Below are positions 39,833-50,574 of a DNA stretch of 64,000 nt, in pieces. Location of the stretch: contig CACSKA010000003.1 in assembly GCA_902706205.1 (NCBI GenBank), positions 1-64,000 on the forward strand, given 5' to 3'. Source of the stretch: Chryseobacterium sp. 18061 (GTDB lineage: Bacteria; Pseudomonadota; Gammaproteobacteria; Enterobacterales; Enterobacteriaceae). How positions within the stretch are numbered: the first letter of the stretch is position 1; each line of letters starts with the position of its first letter. The translations under genes and the position numbers were made by a program. The notes under the pieces were generated by a model, which saw only the letters and a list, made by a program, of their open reading frames with translations, did no database searches and was not told where the DNA came from.

Positions 39833-39837
39833 GGTAA

Positions 39838-40851
<1,014 letters not shown>

Positions 40852-40875
40852 CACGTTGTAGATGCTTCATGCACA

Positions 40876-40901
40876 AACCGCCCTATTGGGCGGTTTTTTT
40901 T
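40876..40901 (+). terminator. Terminator after ruvB
   Basis: Stem AACCGCCC / GGGCGGTT with loop TATT (or a shorter stem) and a run of eight T. The znuB stop codon on the other strand falls at 40883-40885, inside the stem. Confidence 0.88.
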
Positions 40902-41668
40902 GTCATGCTGAAGATAAACAGCACTGCGGCGCAGAGCACCACCGAAGGGCCTGCGGGCGTATCATAGAAGGCGGAGAACGTCAGGCCACCGGTGACGGCA
41001 ACTATGCCGATGCCGACGGCGATACCGGCCATTTGCTCCGGCGTGCGGGCAAAGCGGCGTGCGGTTGCGGCAGGGATAATCAACAGCGACGTGATGATCA
41101 GCGCCCCAACAAACTTCATCGCTACGCCAATGGTCAATGCGGTGACCAGCATCAACAGTAGTTTGACGCGTTGCAGCTTCACGCCGTCGACGAAGGCCAG
41201 ATCCGGGCTGATGGTCATCGACAGCAGGTTGCGCCATTGCCACAGCAGGATAGCCACGACCACGACAACGCCCAGGCCAATCGAAATCAAATCCTCTGGT
41301 GTCACGGCCAGCAAATCGCCAAACAGATAGGCCATCAAATCCACACGAACGTTAGACATCAGGCTGACCACCACTAAACCCAGCGACAGTGCACTGTGGG
41401 CCATAATCCCGAGCAGCGTATCGATGGCAAGGTGCGGGCGGCGCTCCAGCCACACCAGGCCGCCCGCCAGCATCAGCGTCACGGCGATCACCGCATAAAA
41501 CGGATTTACATTTAGCAGCAGGCCAAACGCCACGCCAAGCAGTGAAGCGTGGGCGAGGGTATCGCCGAAATAGGACATCCGACGCCAGACCACGAATGAG
41601 CCCAGCGGCCCGGCAGCGCAAGCCAGCATCACACCGGCCAGCCAGCCGGGAAACAGTAATTCAATCAT
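40883..41668 (-). CDS. znuB: Zinc ABC transporter permease
   Basis: A 261-residue integral membrane protein of the ABC-3 family with about seven to eight TM helices. It starts [30 protein letters not shown] in the usual way (cited as a region). [16 protein letters not shown] contains the conserved coupling-helix area. It is the channel of ZnuABC, which imports Zn2+ under scarcity. The start overlaps the znuC stop by 4 bases. Its last codons form part of the ruvB terminator stem. Confidence 0.96.
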   Translation of the reverse strand: MIELLFPGWLAGVMLACAAGPLGSFVVWRRMSYFGDTLAHASLLGVAFGLLLNVNPFYAVIAVTLMLAGGLVWLERRPHLAIDTLLGIMAHSALSLGLVVVSLMSNVRVDLMAYLFGDLLAVTPEDLISIGLGVVVVVAILLWQWRNLLSMTISPDLAFVDGVKLQRVKLLLMLVTALTIGVAMKFVGALIITSLLIIPAATARRFARTPEQMAGIAVGIGIVAVTGGLTFSAFYDTPAGPSVVLCAAVLFIFSMTKKTAQ

Positions 41669-42420
41669 GAGCGGTCGTTCCCTCTACGCAGAACAATACG
41701 TCCCTGTAAATCGTGGCGATGGTTGTGCTGGTGGCGATAAATACCCAGCTGTTGCGCGCCGCGAGTGCCGAACATCGAGATGAATTCCGGGTGCATCGAC
41801 ACCACTTCCGGCGTGCCGGAACAGCAGATGTGATGATTAAGGCACAGCACCTCGTCGGTTTTGGCCATCACCAGATGCAGGTCGTGGGACACCATCAGTA
41901 CTGCGCAATTCAGTTCACTGCGAAGTTGGTCGATAAGGTCGTACAGCGCCACCTGGCCGTTAACATCTACACCCTGAGTTGGCTCATCGAGCACCAATAA
42001 CTGCGGCTTATTCAACAGAGCACGGGCCAGCAGCACGCGCTGCGTTTCACCACCGGACAACTTCTGCATCGGGGCATCCATCAGATGTCCCGCCTGCACG
42101 CGTTTCAGCGCCGGGAGTATGTCGTCTTTTCGAGTGCCGGGGCGCAGCCGTAAAAAGCGGCTAACGGTTAAGGGTAGGGTGGAATCGAGGTGTATTTTCT
42201 GCGGGACATAGCCAATCTGTAGTTTGCCCTCGCGCTTGATGACACCGGAATCCGGTGCTACCAGTCCAAGAACCACACGGACGAGCGTCGATTTTCCTGC
42301 GCCATTTGGCCCAAGAAGCGTAAGAATTTTGCCAGGCTTTAGCGTCAGCGAAATATCAGACAGGACACGGCGCTGGCCGAAGGAGACAGAAATATTTTCG
42401 AGCGTTACCAGATTCGTCAT
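41665..42420 (-). CDS. znuC: Zinc ABC transporter ATP-binding protein
   Basis: A 251-residue ABC ATPase: Walker [12 protein letters not shown]-loop in [11 protein letters not shown], signature LSGGETQRV, Walker [14 protein letters not shown]-loop VSHDLHL. The His-rich tail ([12 protein letters not shown]) is typical of ZnuC and may sense or bind zinc. The ATG at 42420 gives the E. coli length; the frame could start 6 codons earlier. It is divergent from znuA across a 77-base region with a Zur operator, and it is coupled to znuB by a 4-base overlap. Confidence 0.97.
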   Translation of the reverse strand: MTNLVTLENISVSFGQRRVLSDISLTLKPGKILTLLGPNGAGKSTLVRVVLGLVAPDSGVIKREGKLQIGYVPQKIHLDSTLPLTVSRFLRLRPGTRKDDILPALKRVQAGHLMDAPMQKLSGGETQRVLLARALLNKPQLLVLDEPTQGVDVNGQVALYDLIDQLRSELNCAVLMVSHDLHLVMAKTDEVLCLNHHICCSGTPEVVSMHPEFISMFGTRGAQQLGIYRHQHNHRHDLQGRIVLRRGNDRS

Positions 42421-42444
42421 CACAATTTGAGGTTGCACAAGTCA

Positions 42445-42468
42445 GTGAATGTTATAATATCACACTTC
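42445..42468. promoter_or_regulatory. Zur operator between znuC and znuA
   Basis: An imperfect palindrome centred near 42456 containing ATGTTATAATATCACA, very close to the E. coli znu Zur box. A TATAAT element at 42453-42458 lies inside it, so zinc-loaded Zur would block polymerase in at least one direction. Confidence 0.88.
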
Positions 42469-42497
42469 TTTTATTCATTACGATGATAAGACGCATT

Positions 42498-43442
42498 ATG
42501 TTACATAAAAAGACGCTTCTTTTCGCAGCATTATCCACCGTACTTTGGGGTGCTGCCGCTACCCAGGCGAGTGCCGCCGTGGTGGTCTCGCTGAAACCCC
42601 TTGGATTCATCGCCTCAGCTATCGCCGACGGGGTTACACCGACTGAGGTTTTACTGCCTGACGGCGCCTCCGAACACGACTACTCATTACGCCCAAGTGA
42701 CGCAAAACGCTTACAAAACGCCGACTTAGTGGTATGGATTGGTCCTGAGATGGAAGCATTTATGGACAAGACAGCTACTGCGTTTCCTGATGCGAAAAAG
42801 GTCACCATTTCAACGTTGCCCGGTGTAAAACCGCTGCTTATGAAAGGGGCTGACGATGATGATGACGATCACGGTCATAATCACGATGCAGCAGAAAAAG
42901 GTGACGAAGATCACCATCATGGTGAATACAACATGCATTTGTGGCTCTCGCCAGAGATAGCGCGCCTGTCAGCGGTTGCAATCCACGATAAATTAGTGGA
43001 ACTTATGCCGCAAAGTCGAGCCAAACTTGACGCCAACCTGAAGGATTTCGAGGCGAATCTAGCCGCGACCGATAAGCAGGTGGGTAACGAGCTGGCACCG
43101 TTGAAAGGGAAAGGATATTTCGTTTTTCATGACGCCTACGGCTACTACGAAAAACACTACGGAATGACCTCACTGGGGCATTTTACCGTCAATCCTGAAA
43201 TCCAACCCGGTGCGCAGCGTTTACACGAAATAAGAACACAGTTGGTTGAGCAAAAAGCGACCTGCGTTTTTGCTGAGCCACAATTCAGGCCGGCAGTGGT
43301 GGAAGCGGTAGCCCGCGGAACCTCCGTTCGAATGGGAACGCTGGATCCGCTTGGCACCAACATCCAGTTGGGCAAAGCGAGTTATCCCGCTTTCCTGACC
43401 CAACTGGCGAACCAGTATTCGAGCTGCCTGAAAGGAGATTAA
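42498..43442 (+). CDS. znuA: Zinc ABC transporter periplasmic binding protein
   Basis: A 314-residue cluster A-I binding protein. The signal peptide ends near residue 27 (QASAAV). Metal ligands are the His of GASEHDYSL, of NMHLWLS and of GHFTVNPEI. The loop between lobes is acidic and His-rich ([12 protein letters not shown] and DEDHHHGEY), as expected for ZnuA, where it gathers zinc. It delivers Zn2+ to ZnuB. The ATG at 42498 is chosen; an upstream codon at 42483 adds five residues without merit. mepM follows after 15 bases, on the same strand, as in E. coli. Confidence 0.97.
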   Translation: MLHKKTLLFAALSTVLWGAAATQASAAVVVSLKPLGFIASAIADGVTPTEVLLPDGASEHDYSLRPSDAKRLQNADLVVWIGPEMEAFMDKTATAFPDAKKVTISTLPGVKPLLMKGADDDDDDHGHNHDAAEKGDEDHHHGEYNMHLWLSPEIARLSAVAIHDKLVELMPQSRAKLDANLKDFEANLAATDKQVGNELAPLKGKGYFVFHDAYGYYEKHYGMTSLGHFTVNPEIQPGAQRLHEIRTQLVEQKATCVFAEPQFRPAVVEAVARGTSVRMGTLDPLGTNIQLGKASYPAFLTQLANQYSSCLKGD

Positions 43443-43457
43443 CGAGGAAGTGAATAC

Positions 43458-44777
43458 GTGCAACAGATAGCCCGCTCTGTCGCCCTGGCATTTAATAATT
43501 TGCCGCGACCCCACCGCGTTATGCTGGGGTCGTTGACTGTTCTCACCTTAGCGGTCGCCGTATGGCGACCGTACGTGTACCATCCCGATTCAGCCCCTAT
43601 TGTCAGAACCATTGAGCTCGAAAAGAGCGAAATCCGTTCCCTTCTGCCTGAAGCCAGTGAGCCTATCGATCAGGCGGCGCAGGAAGATGAAGCCATCCCG
43701 CAGGATGAGCTCGACGACAAAGTGGATAACGAAGCCGGTGTACATGAATACGTGGTGTCAACGGGCGATACTCTCAGCAGCATTCTTAACCAGTACGGTA
43801 TTGATATGGGTGATATCAGCCAGCTGGCCTCCGCAGATAAAGAACTGCGTAACCTGAAAATCGGTCAACAACTTTCGTGGACGCTTACCGCCGACGGCGA
43901 TTTGCAGCGTCTGACCTGGGAAATGTCACGTCGCGAAACCCGTACCTACGATAAAGCTGCGAATGGTTTCAAAATGAGCAGCGAAACGCAGCAGGGCGAC
44001 TGGGTCAACAGTGTGCTGAAGGGCACCGTTGGCGGCAGCTTCGTGACCAGCGCGCGTAATGCCGGATTAACCAGCAGTGAAGTAGGCGCGGTTATCAAGG
44101 CAATGCAGTGGCAAATGGACTTCCGCAAGCTCAAGAAAGGTGATGAATTCTCAGTGCTGATGTCCCGCGAAATACTGGATGGCAAGCGTGAGCAGAGTCA
44201 GTTACTGGGCGTGCGTCTGCGTTCCGATGGCAAAGACTACTACGCCATTCGCGCTGAAGACGGCAAGTTTTATGACAAGAACGGTACCGGGCTGGCGAAA
44301 GGTTTTCTGCGCTTCCCAACCTCGCGTCAGTTCCGCATCTCATCAAATTTCAATCCGCGTCGCCTGAACCCGGTGACTGGACGCGTTGCTCCGCATAAAG
44401 GCGTCGATTTCGCGATGCCGCAGGGCACGCCGGTGCTGGCTGTCGGTGACGGTGAAGTGGTGGTGGCGAAGCGCAGCGGTGCGGCGGGTTATTACGTCGC
44501 GTTGCGTCATGGTCGCACCTACACCACGCGCTACATGCATTTGCGTAAGCTGCTGGTGAAACCGGGTCAGAAGGTGAAACGCGGTGACCGTATCGCGCTT
44601 TCCGGCAATACCGGACGTTCTACTGGCCCGCACCTGCATTACGAAGTGTGGATCAACCAGCAGGCGGTTAACCCGTTAACGGCGAAGCTGCCACGTACCG
44701 AAGGGCTGAGCGGTTCCGATCGTCGTGATTACCTGGTGCAGGTCAAAGAGGTTGCTCCGCAGCTGCAAATCGACTAG
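43458..44777 (+). CDS. mepM: Murein DD-endopeptidase MepM
   Basis: A 439-residue enzyme that cleaves D-Ala-mDAP cross-links so that new murein can be inserted. It has an N-terminal TM anchor (about residues 20-38, VMLGSLTVLTLAVAV), a LysM-like segment (HEYVVSTGDTLSSILNQYG) and an OapA-like region, then a C-terminal LytM/M23 domain with HKGVDF and HLHYEVW as zinc ligands. The start is the GTG at 43458, as expected from the E. coli alignment. It lies 15 bases after znuA, so it is probably partly co-transcribed under Zur control, and ends before a strong terminator. Confidence 0.95.
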   Translation: MQQIARSVALAFNNLPRPHRVMLGSLTVLTLAVAVWRPYVYHPDSAPIVRTIELEKSEIRSLLPEASEPIDQAAQEDEAIPQDELDDKVDNEAGVHEYVVSTGDTLSSILNQYGIDMGDISQLASADKELRNLKIGQQLSWTLTADGDLQRLTWEMSRRETRTYDKAANGFKMSSETQQGDWVNSVLKGTVGGSFVTSARNAGLTSSEVGAVIKAMQWQMDFRKLKKGDEFSVLMSREILDGKREQSQLLGVRLRSDGKDYYAIRAEDGKFYDKNGTGLAKGFLRFPTSRQFRISSNFNPRRLNPVTGRVAPHKGVDFAMPQGTPVLAVGDGEVVVAKRSGAAGYYVALRHGRTYTTRYMHLRKLLVKPGQKVKRGDRIALSGNTGRSTGPHLHYEVWINQQAVNPLTAKLPRTEGLSGSDRRDYLVQVKEVAPQLQID

Positions 44778-44799
44778 CCATTGACGGTTAAATGACCTT

Positions 44800-44836
44800 A
44801 AAAGCCGATGCCTGAAGGGGCATCGGCTTTTTCTTT
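44800..44836 (+). terminator. Terminator after mepM
   Basis: Stem AAAAGCCGATGCC / GGCATCGGCTTTTT with a 6-base loop and a T-rich end. Confidence 0.92.
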
Positions 44837-44906
44837 TGTATGAAGCCGGGCACGTCGCTAAACTATTAGCATCTTTCTCTTTTTCCGGCACGACTCTGGA
44901 ACAGGC

Positions 44907-45881
44907 ATGGAAACGAAAAAAAATAACATTGAGTTTATTCCTCAGTTCGAAAAATCCTTTTTACATCCGCGCTATTGGGGCTCCTGGTTAGGCGTTCTGG
45001 CTTTCGCGGGTATTGCGCTCACCCCTGCGTCTTTCCGCGATCCTGTCCTTGGCGCGTTGGGCAAAAAGGTCGGGCGACTGGCAAAAAGCTCCCGTCGCCG
45101 TGCGCAAATTAATCTGCTTTACTGCTTCCCGGAAAAAACGGACGCCGAGCGTGAAGCTATCATTGATGAAATGTATGCCACTGCGCCGCAGGCGATGGTG
45201 ATGATGGCGGAGCTGGGTCTGCGGGACCCGAAGAAGATCCTGAAACGTGTCGACTGGCACGGCATCGAAATTATTGAAGAACTGCAACGCAATAACGAAA
45301 AGGTGATCTTCCTCGTGCCGCACGGCTGGGGGGTGGATATTCCGGCAATGCTGATGGCCTCGAAAGGGCAGAAGATGGCAGCCATGTTCCACAACCAGGG
45401 CAACCCGGTCTTCGACTACATCTGGAACACTGTACGTCGCCGTTTTGGCGGCCGTATGCATGCACGTAACGATGGCATTAAGCCCTTCATACAGTCGGTG
45501 CGTCAGGGATACTGGGGCTACTATCTGCCCGATCAGGATCATGGCGCTGAGCACAGCGAATTCGTCGACTTCTTTGCGACCTATAAAGCGACACTGCCAG
45601 CAATTGGTCGTTTGATGAAGGTCTGCCGCGCCCGAGTGGTGCCGCTGTTCCCGGTCTACGACGGAAAAACGCACCGTCTGACGGTAGAAATTCGCCCACC
45701 GATGGACGATATTTTGACTGCCGACGATACGACGATTGCGCGCCGGATGAACGAAGAGGTAGAAATCTTCGTTACTCCGCATACCGAGCAGTACACCTGG
45801 ATCCTCAAGCTGCTCAAAACCCGCAAGCCTGGTGATATTGAGCCGTATAAGCGTAAAGAGCTGTTCCCGAAGAAGAAATAA
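44907..45881 (+). CDS. lpxM: Lipid A myristoyltransferase (Kdo2-lauroyl-lipid IVA acyltransferase)
   Basis: A 324-residue inner-membrane acyltransferase that adds the last, secondary acyl chain to lipid A on the cytoplasmic face. A hydrophobic N-terminal anchor (WGSWLGVLAFAGIAL) is followed by the HX4D catalytic motif in VPHGWGVDIPAM, and by GYWGYYLPDQDHG and RVVPLFPVYDG. Length and sequence agree with E. coli LpxM. It has its own promoter region after the mepM terminator, and a bidirectional terminator separates it from pykA. Confidence 0.96.
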   Translation: METKKNNIEFIPQFEKSFLHPRYWGSWLGVLAFAGIALTPASFRDPVLGALGKKVGRLAKSSRRRAQINLLYCFPEKTDAEREAIIDEMYATAPQAMVMMAELGLRDPKKILKRVDWHGIEIIEELQRNNEKVIFLVPHGWGVDIPAMLMASKGQKMAAMFHNQGNPVFDYIWNTVRRRFGGRMHARNDGIKPFIQSVRQGYWGYYLPDQDHGAEHSEFVDFFATYKATLPAIGRLMKVCRARVVPLFPVYDGKTHRLTVEIRPPMDDILTADDTTIARRMNEEVEIFVTPHTEQYTWILKLLKTRKPGDIEPYKRKELFPKKK

Positions 45882-45922
45882 AAAAAGGTTCATCGCGGTT
45901 AAGCGTGATGAACCTTTTTTTT
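45881..45922. terminator. Bidirectional terminator between lpxM and pykA
   Basis: Stem AAAAAAGGTTCATC / GATGAACCTTTTTT with a 10-base GC loop region. The A and T flanks let it end transcripts arriving from both convergent genes. Confidence 0.92.
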
Positions 45923-45935
45923 ACCCACAGACGGG

Positions 45936-47378
45936 TTATTCGACAGTCAGAATACGGGTGGTGTTGGTGGTGCCGACGGTACTCATCACATCGCCCTGGG
46001 TGACGATAACCAGATCGCCAGAAACCAGATAGCCTTTGTCACGCAGCAGGTTTACCGCATCGCTCGCCGCGGCCACGCCGTCGGTCGCACTGTCGAAGTA
46101 AACCGGGGTTACACCACGGTACAGGGACGTCAGGTTCAGGGTGCGTTCGTGACGGGACAGAGCGAAAATTGGCAGGCCGGAGCTGATACGTGAGGTCATC
46201 AGTGCGGTACGGCCGGATTCGGTCATGGTGATAATCGCTGACACGCCTTTCAGGTGGTTGGCCGCATACATCGCTGACATCGCGATGGCTTCTTCCACGT
46301 TATCAAACTGCACGTCCAGGCGGTGTTTGGAAACGTTGATGCTTGGGATTTTTTCTGCACCCAGGCACACGCGCGCCATCGCGGCGACTGTTTCAGACGG
46401 ATACTGACCGGCTGCGGTTTCCGCAGACAGCATCACCGCATCGGTACCATCCAGCACGGCGTTCGCCACGTCCATGACTTCTGCACGGGTTGGCATTGGG
46501 TTGGTTATCATCGATTCCATCATCTGCGTCGCGGTGATAACCGAGCGATTCAGCTGACGTGCGCGACGGATCAAGGCTTTCTGAATGCCGACCAGTTCTG
46601 GGTCACCGATTTCTACACCGAGGTCGCCACGGGCAACCATCACCACGTCAGAGGCAAGAATGATGTCGTCCATCGCGTCCTGGCTGCACACTGCTTCTGC
46701 ACGTTCTACTTTTGCTACGATTTTGGCATCGCAGCCTGCATCACGCGCCAGACGGCGAGCATAGTTCAGGTCTTCGCCGCAGCGCGGGAAGGAGACGGCC
46801 AGATAATCGACGCCAATCAGGGCGGCAGTCTGGATATCGGCTTTGTCTTTTTCAGTCAGCGCTTCGGCAGAGAGGCCGCCGCCCAGTTTGTTAATGCCTT
46901 TGTTGTTGGACAGCGGGCCGCCAACGGTCACTTCGGTGAATACCTGCATGTCTTTAACATCCAGCACTTTCAGCTGTACGCGACCATCGTCGAGCAGCAG
47001 AATGTCGCCTGGTACGACATCAGCAGGCAGACCTTTATAGTCAATACCGACTTTTTCTTTGTCGCCTTCGCCTTTGCCGAGGTTGGCGTCCAGCAGGAAT
47101 TTATCGCCAATATTAAGGAAGACTTTGCCTTCCTTAAAGGTGGAAACTCGGATTTTAGGACCCTGCAGATCGCCGAGGATACCGACATGACGGCCCAGTC
47201 TGGCCGCAATTTCGCGCACTTTGTCGGCACGAATTTTATGATCTTCGGCGCTGCCATGTGAGAAGTTCATGCGAACAACGTTAGCGCCAGCCGCTATCAC
47301 TTTCTCGAGGTTATTATCGCGGTCGGTAGCCGGGCCTAACGTGGTCACGATTTTGGTTCTGCGAAGTCTTCTGGACAT
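45936..47378 (-). CDS. pykA: Pyruvate kinase II
   Basis: A 480-residue enzyme that makes pyruvate and ATP from phosphoenolpyruvate and ADP. Key parts are [35 protein letters not shown], the signature around [23 protein letters not shown], and [21 protein letters not shown] (the active-site region, in part). This is the AMP-activated type of E. coli PykA. The start is the ATG at 47378 (SRRLRRTKI), giving exactly the E. coli length; the frame extends 33 codons upstream without homology. It lies downstream of hexR on the same strand, with a 125-base gap for its promoter. Confidence 0.98.
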   Translation of the reverse strand: MSRRLRRTKIVTTLGPATDRDNNLEKVIAAGANVVRMNFSHGSAEDHKIRADKVREIAARLGRHVGILGDLQGPKIRVSTFKEGKVFLNIGDKFLLDANLGKGEGDKEKVGIDYKGLPADVVPGDILLLDDGRVQLKVLDVKDMQVFTEVTVGGPLSNNKGINKLGGGLSAEALTEKDKADIQTAALIGVDYLAVSFPRCGEDLNYARRLARDAGCDAKIVAKVERAEAVCSQDAMDDIILASDVVMVARGDLGVEIGDPELVGIQKALIRRARQLNRSVITATQMMESMITNPMPTRAEVMDVANAVLDGTDAVMLSAETAAGQYPSETVAAMARVCLGAEKIPSINVSKHRLDVQFDNVEEAIAMSAMYAANHLKGVSAIITMTESGRTALMTSRISSGLPIFALSRHERTLNLTSLYRGVTPVYFDSATDGVAAASDAVNLLRDKGYLVSGDLVIVTQGDVMSTVGTTNTTRILTVE

Positions 47379-47503
47379 GTAATACTCCATTGCTGAAACA
47401 ATTTTGGTGTTGCGTGAACAGGAATTCGGACGTTCACCTGTGCATAGTCTAATGCTGGAACTTAACCGAATGTACAAATAGGTTACAAGCTTGTTATAAA
47501 CTT

Positions 47504-48373
47504 TTAATGATTATCACTGCTAACCTGCAGTTCCTTATCAAAGCGCGATTCCTTCAACGCTTCCTTGACCCGCTTCAAGTTATCCCGGAATTTTGCCCCA
47601 CGGCGCAGGGTAAACCCGGTCGCGAGTACGTCAATCACCGTGAGCTGGGCCAGCCGCGAAACCATCGGCATATAAATGTCAGTATCTTCGGGTACGTCAA
47701 GCGTGATGGCTAATGATGCCTCTCGCGCCAGCGGCGTTCCCGCAGTAGTGAGCGCAATCACCATGGCATCGTTTTCACGCGCCAGTTGCGCCAGTTCGAC
47801 CAGACTCTTGGTGCGCCCGGTGTGTGAGATAAGCACCACAACGTCTCCATCGCTGCAGTTCATACCACTCATTCGTTGCAATACGATGTCATCGGAATAC
47901 ACCACCGGCACATTGAAGCGGAAAAATTTATTCATCGCATCATGCGCCACGGCGGCGGAAGAGCCTAATCCGAAGAAGGCTATTTTTTTCGCCTGCGTTA
48001 GCAGATCCACCGCGCGATTGACGGCGGCCATATCCAGCGACTGACGCACGTGGTCAAGGCTCGCCATCGCCGATTCAAAAATTTTGCCGGTGTAGGCTTC
48101 CACGCTGTCATCTTCATCGACGTTGCGGTTTACGTAAGGGGTGCCGTTTGCGAGACTTTGTGCAAGATGCAGCTTAAAATCAGGAAAGCCCCGGGTGTCC
48201 ATGCTGCGACAAAAACGGTTAACGGTCGGCTCACTGACCGAAGCCTGTGACGCCAGCGTCGCGATGCTGGAGTGGATAGCCTGAGAAGGGGAGGCGAGGA
48301 TCACTTCCGCCACTTTACGCTCGGATTTGCTAAGGTTTTCCAGATGGGACTGGATTTTTTCCAGCATGTTCAT
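47504..48373 (-). CDS. hexR: RpiR-family regulator of central carbon metabolism HexR
   Basis: A 289-residue regulator with an N-terminal RpiR-type helix-turn-helix ([20 protein letters not shown]) and a C-terminal SIS domain ([33 protein letters not shown]) that senses 2-keto-3-deoxy-6-phosphogluconate. It controls zwf and the Entner-Doudoroff genes, which lie next to it here. It is divergent from zwf across 355 bases containing a candidate HexR site. The ATG at 48373 ([17 protein letters not shown]) follows the E. coli protein. Confidence 0.96.
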   Translation of the reverse strand: MNMLEKIQSHLENLSKSERKVAEVILASPSQAIHSSIATLASQASVSEPTVNRFCRSMDTRGFPDFKLHLAQSLANGTPYVNRNVDEDDSVEAYTGKIFESAMASLDHVRQSLDMAAVNRAVDLLTQAKKIAFFGLGSSAAVAHDAMNKFFRFNVPVVYSDDIVLQRMSGMNCSDGDVVVLISHTGRTKSLVELAQLARENDAMVIALTTAGTPLAREASLAITLDVPEDTDIYMPMVSRLAQLTVIDVLATGFTLRRGAKFRDNLKRVKEALKESRFDKELQVSSDNH

Positions 48374-48728
48374 GGTTAACAGGCGCTCATCGGTGAAAGC
48401 GATTCCATTAATGGGTGAAATCGCCGGGCAATTTAGTGAGAATATACCCCTGTGGATCCTGCAATGCAGAAGAAAGAGGGCAATTTACGTTGTTTTTTTT
48501 CATTACATGATCACAGTCGACTTTTGCCGACAGAATTTTGGCGAAATGACGAGCAAAAATAAGCTGTTGGCCCACTGCTGCTGGGGTTTTTATTCCAGAA
48601 ATGCGTTTATCTGGCGTCGGCGGGGGTAAGGGGTTTCGGCATTAACGTAAACACAGTACAGTGCAGCGTAAGAAAATTACAAATAGCGCCTGGCAGAAGC
48701 TCCAGGCAATCCAACTGAGGAGAATGAC
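48374..48728. promoter_or_regulatory. Divergent hexR-zwf promoter region
   Basis: 355 bases with no gene. Both promoters must lie here. It contains T-rich DNA near 48490-48500 and a HexR-like half palindrome at 48667-48681. SoxS/MarA control of zwf is known in E. coli; I could not identify that box with confidence. Confidence 0.55.
48667..48681 (+). promoter_or_regulatory. Candidate HexR site upstream of zwf
   Basis: CGTAAGAAAATTACA has a perfect right half (AATTACA) and a partial left half of the HexR palindrome TGTAATTWAATTACA. It lies 48 bases upstream of the zwf start. Confidence 0.45.
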
Positions 48729-50204
48729 ATGGCGGTAACGCAAACGGCCCAGGCATGTGATCTGGTCATTTTCGGCGCGAAGGGTGACCTGGCGCGTCGT
48801 AAATTGCTGCCTTCCCTGTATCAACTGGAGAAAGCGGGCCAGATCCATCCGGACACGCGTATCCTTGGGGTAGGACGTGCCGACTGGGACAAAGATGCAT
48901 ACACCAAAGTGGTGCGCGAGGCGCTGGAAACCTTCATGAAGGAGAAGATTGATGAAAGTCTGTGGGACTCCCTGAGTGGGCGCCTGGACTTCTGCAATCT
49001 GGATGTCAACGACACCAAATCCTTCACCCGCCTCGGCAAAATGCTCGATCAGAAAGAACGCACCACCATCAACTATTTTGCGATGCCACCAAGCACTTTT
49101 GGCGCTATCTGCAAAGGCTTGGGCGAAGCGAAACTGAACGCCAAACCGGCACGCGTAGTGATGGAAAAACCGCTGGGAACGTCTCTGGCGACATCCCGCG
49201 AAATCAACGACCAGGTCGGCGAATATTTCGAAGAGTGCCAGGTCTACCGTATTGACCACTATCTCGGTAAAGAGACCGTGCTCAACTTGCTGGCGCTGCG
49301 TTTTGCCAACTCCCTGTTCATCAATAACTGGGATTCCCGCACTATCGATCACGTGGAAATTACCGTGGCGGAAGAAGTGGGCATTGAAGGCCGTTGGGGT
49401 TACTTCGATCAGGCCGGGCAGATGCGCGACATGATCCAGAACCACCTGCTGCAAGTTCTGTGCATGATTGCGATGTCGCCGCCGTCTGACCTGAGCGCCG
49501 ACAGCATTCGCGATGCCAAAGTGAAAGTGCTGAAATCTCTGCGTCGTATCGACCGTTCCAACGTGCGCGATAAAACCGTACGCGGCCAGTACACTTCCGG
49601 TTTTGCACAGGGCAAAAAAGTGCCTGGTTACCTCGAAGAAGAGGGTGCGAACAAAAGCAGCAACACCGAAACCTTCGTGGCAATCCGCGTTGATATCGAT
49701 GACTGGCGCTGGGCTGGCGTACCGTTCTACCTGCGTACCGGTAAGCGTCTGCCGACCAAATGTTCCGAAGTTGTTGTGTACTTCAAAACGCCTGAACTAA
49801 ATCTGTTCAAAGAGTCCTGGCAGGAGTTGCCGCAGAACAAGCTGACTATTCGTCTTCAGCCGGACGAAGGCGTGGATATTCAGATCCTCAACAAAGTGCC
49901 GGGTCTGGATCACAAGCATAATCTGCAAACCACCAAACTTGATCTGAGCTATTCCGAAACCTTCAATGAAACTCACCTGGCTGATGCGTATGAGCGTCTG
50001 CTGTTGGAAACCATGCGCGGTATCCAGGCGCTGTTCGTGCGTCGTGATGAAGTGGAAGAAGCGTGGAAATGGGTCGACTCAATCACTGAAGCCTGGGCTG
50101 CCGATCAGGATGCGCCAAAACCGTATCAGGCAGGCACCTGGGGTCCGGTCGCTTCCGTCGCGATGATCACGCGTGATGGGCGTTCCTGGAACGAATTCGA
50201 GTAA
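48729..50204 (+). CDS. zwf: Glucose-6-phosphate 1-dehydrogenase
   Basis: A 491-residue NADP-dependent enzyme, the E. coli length, that opens the oxidative pentose phosphate and Entner-Doudoroff routes. The nucleotide-binding motif is [20 protein letters not shown] (GxxGDLA type), and the active-site signature RIDHYLGKE holds the catalytic His and Lys. ATG 48729 follows TGAGGAGAATGAC at good spacing. It is followed by a repeat-containing gap and then edd-eda; the three enzymes together take glucose 6-phosphate to pyruvate and glyceraldehyde 3-phosphate. Confidence 0.98.
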   Translation: MAVTQTAQACDLVIFGAKGDLARRKLLPSLYQLEKAGQIHPDTRILGVGRADWDKDAYTKVVREALETFMKEKIDESLWDSLSGRLDFCNLDVNDTKSFTRLGKMLDQKERTTINYFAMPPSTFGAICKGLGEAKLNAKPARVVMEKPLGTSLATSREINDQVGEYFEECQVYRIDHYLGKETVLNLLALRFANSLFINNWDSRTIDHVEITVAEEVGIEGRWGYFDQAGQMRDMIQNHLLQVLCMIAMSPPSDLSADSIRDAKVKVLKSLRRIDRSNVRDKTVRGQYTSGFAQGKKVPGYLEEEGANKSSNTETFVAIRVDIDDWRWAGVPFYLRTGKRLPTKCSEVVVYFKTPELNLFKESWQELPQNKLTIRLQPDEGVDIQILNKVPGLDHKHNLQTTKLDLSYSETFNETHLADAYERLLLETMRGIQALFVRRDEVEEAWKWVDSITEAWAADQDAPKPYQAGTWGPVASVAMITRDGRSWNEFE

Positions 50205-50228
50205 CCATACTGGCAGGCTATTTTGCTT

Positions 50229-50320
50229 GCCATTTTGAACCTGGGCTGTGCTCACCCTCCTCACGGACTGCGTGTACGCTGCGGGGGTTGCGCACTGTCC
50301 GTGTCCAAACTTTCGGCACC
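50229..50320. repeat. Unnamed intergenic repeat, copy 2 (between zwf and edd)
   Basis: The first 57 bases align without gaps to 31216-31272. It begins GCCATTTTG, passes through CTCCTCACGGACTGCGTG and continues GTGTACGCTGCGGGGG. It fills most of the 370-base gap between zwf and edd, upstream of the GntR-like site and the terminator at 50418. Confidence 0.65.
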
Positions 50321-50364
50321 CATAACGCCTGACGGTTCTGGTTCCGGGATACTCCGAACGGAGT

Positions 50365-50380
50365 ATTTTACCGGTAACAT
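50365..50380. promoter_or_regulatory. GntR-like operator upstream of edd-eda
   Basis: ATTTTACCGGTAACAT differs by one base from the palindrome ATGTTACCGGTAACAT, which fits the GntR gluconate-repressor operator. It lies about 200 bases upstream of edd; edd-eda is GntR-controlled in E. coli. The terminator at 50418 lies between this site and edd, which is an odd order and makes a role at the main promoter uncertain. Confidence 0.55.
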
Positions 50381-50417
50381 GATCTGACACAGCATCTCGT
50401 GCGAAATTTGCACTTTT

Positions 50418-50450
50418 AAGCCCCGGGAGGTTCACCCTCGGGGCTTTTTT
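50418..50450 (+). terminator. Terminator in the zwf-edd gap
   Basis: Stem AAGCCCCG / CGGGGCTT with an imperfect inner part and six T. It probably ends the zwf transcript, so edd would start from a promoter between 50450 and 50575, or from an attenuated upstream one. Confidence 0.82.
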
Positions 50451-50574
50451 CATTACAATTGCGGGAGATGAATTTGCCCCTGAGCTACAGCAGACGCGCG
50501 TTTCAGCATTGTTAATGACTCCTGAACTTCGTGTTAATGCATAAGCCCAGACACTCAGAGTTTGAGGAGCTTTT

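Noticed and set aside
42853..42930. Low-complexity Asp/His repeat in znuA as a possible frameshift or insertion
   Set aside because: A His/Asp-rich loop is normal for ZnuA, and the frame is continuous.
46323..47261. 312-codon frame on the plus strand
   Set aside because: It is antisense to pykA and has the composition of a reverse-frame shadow.
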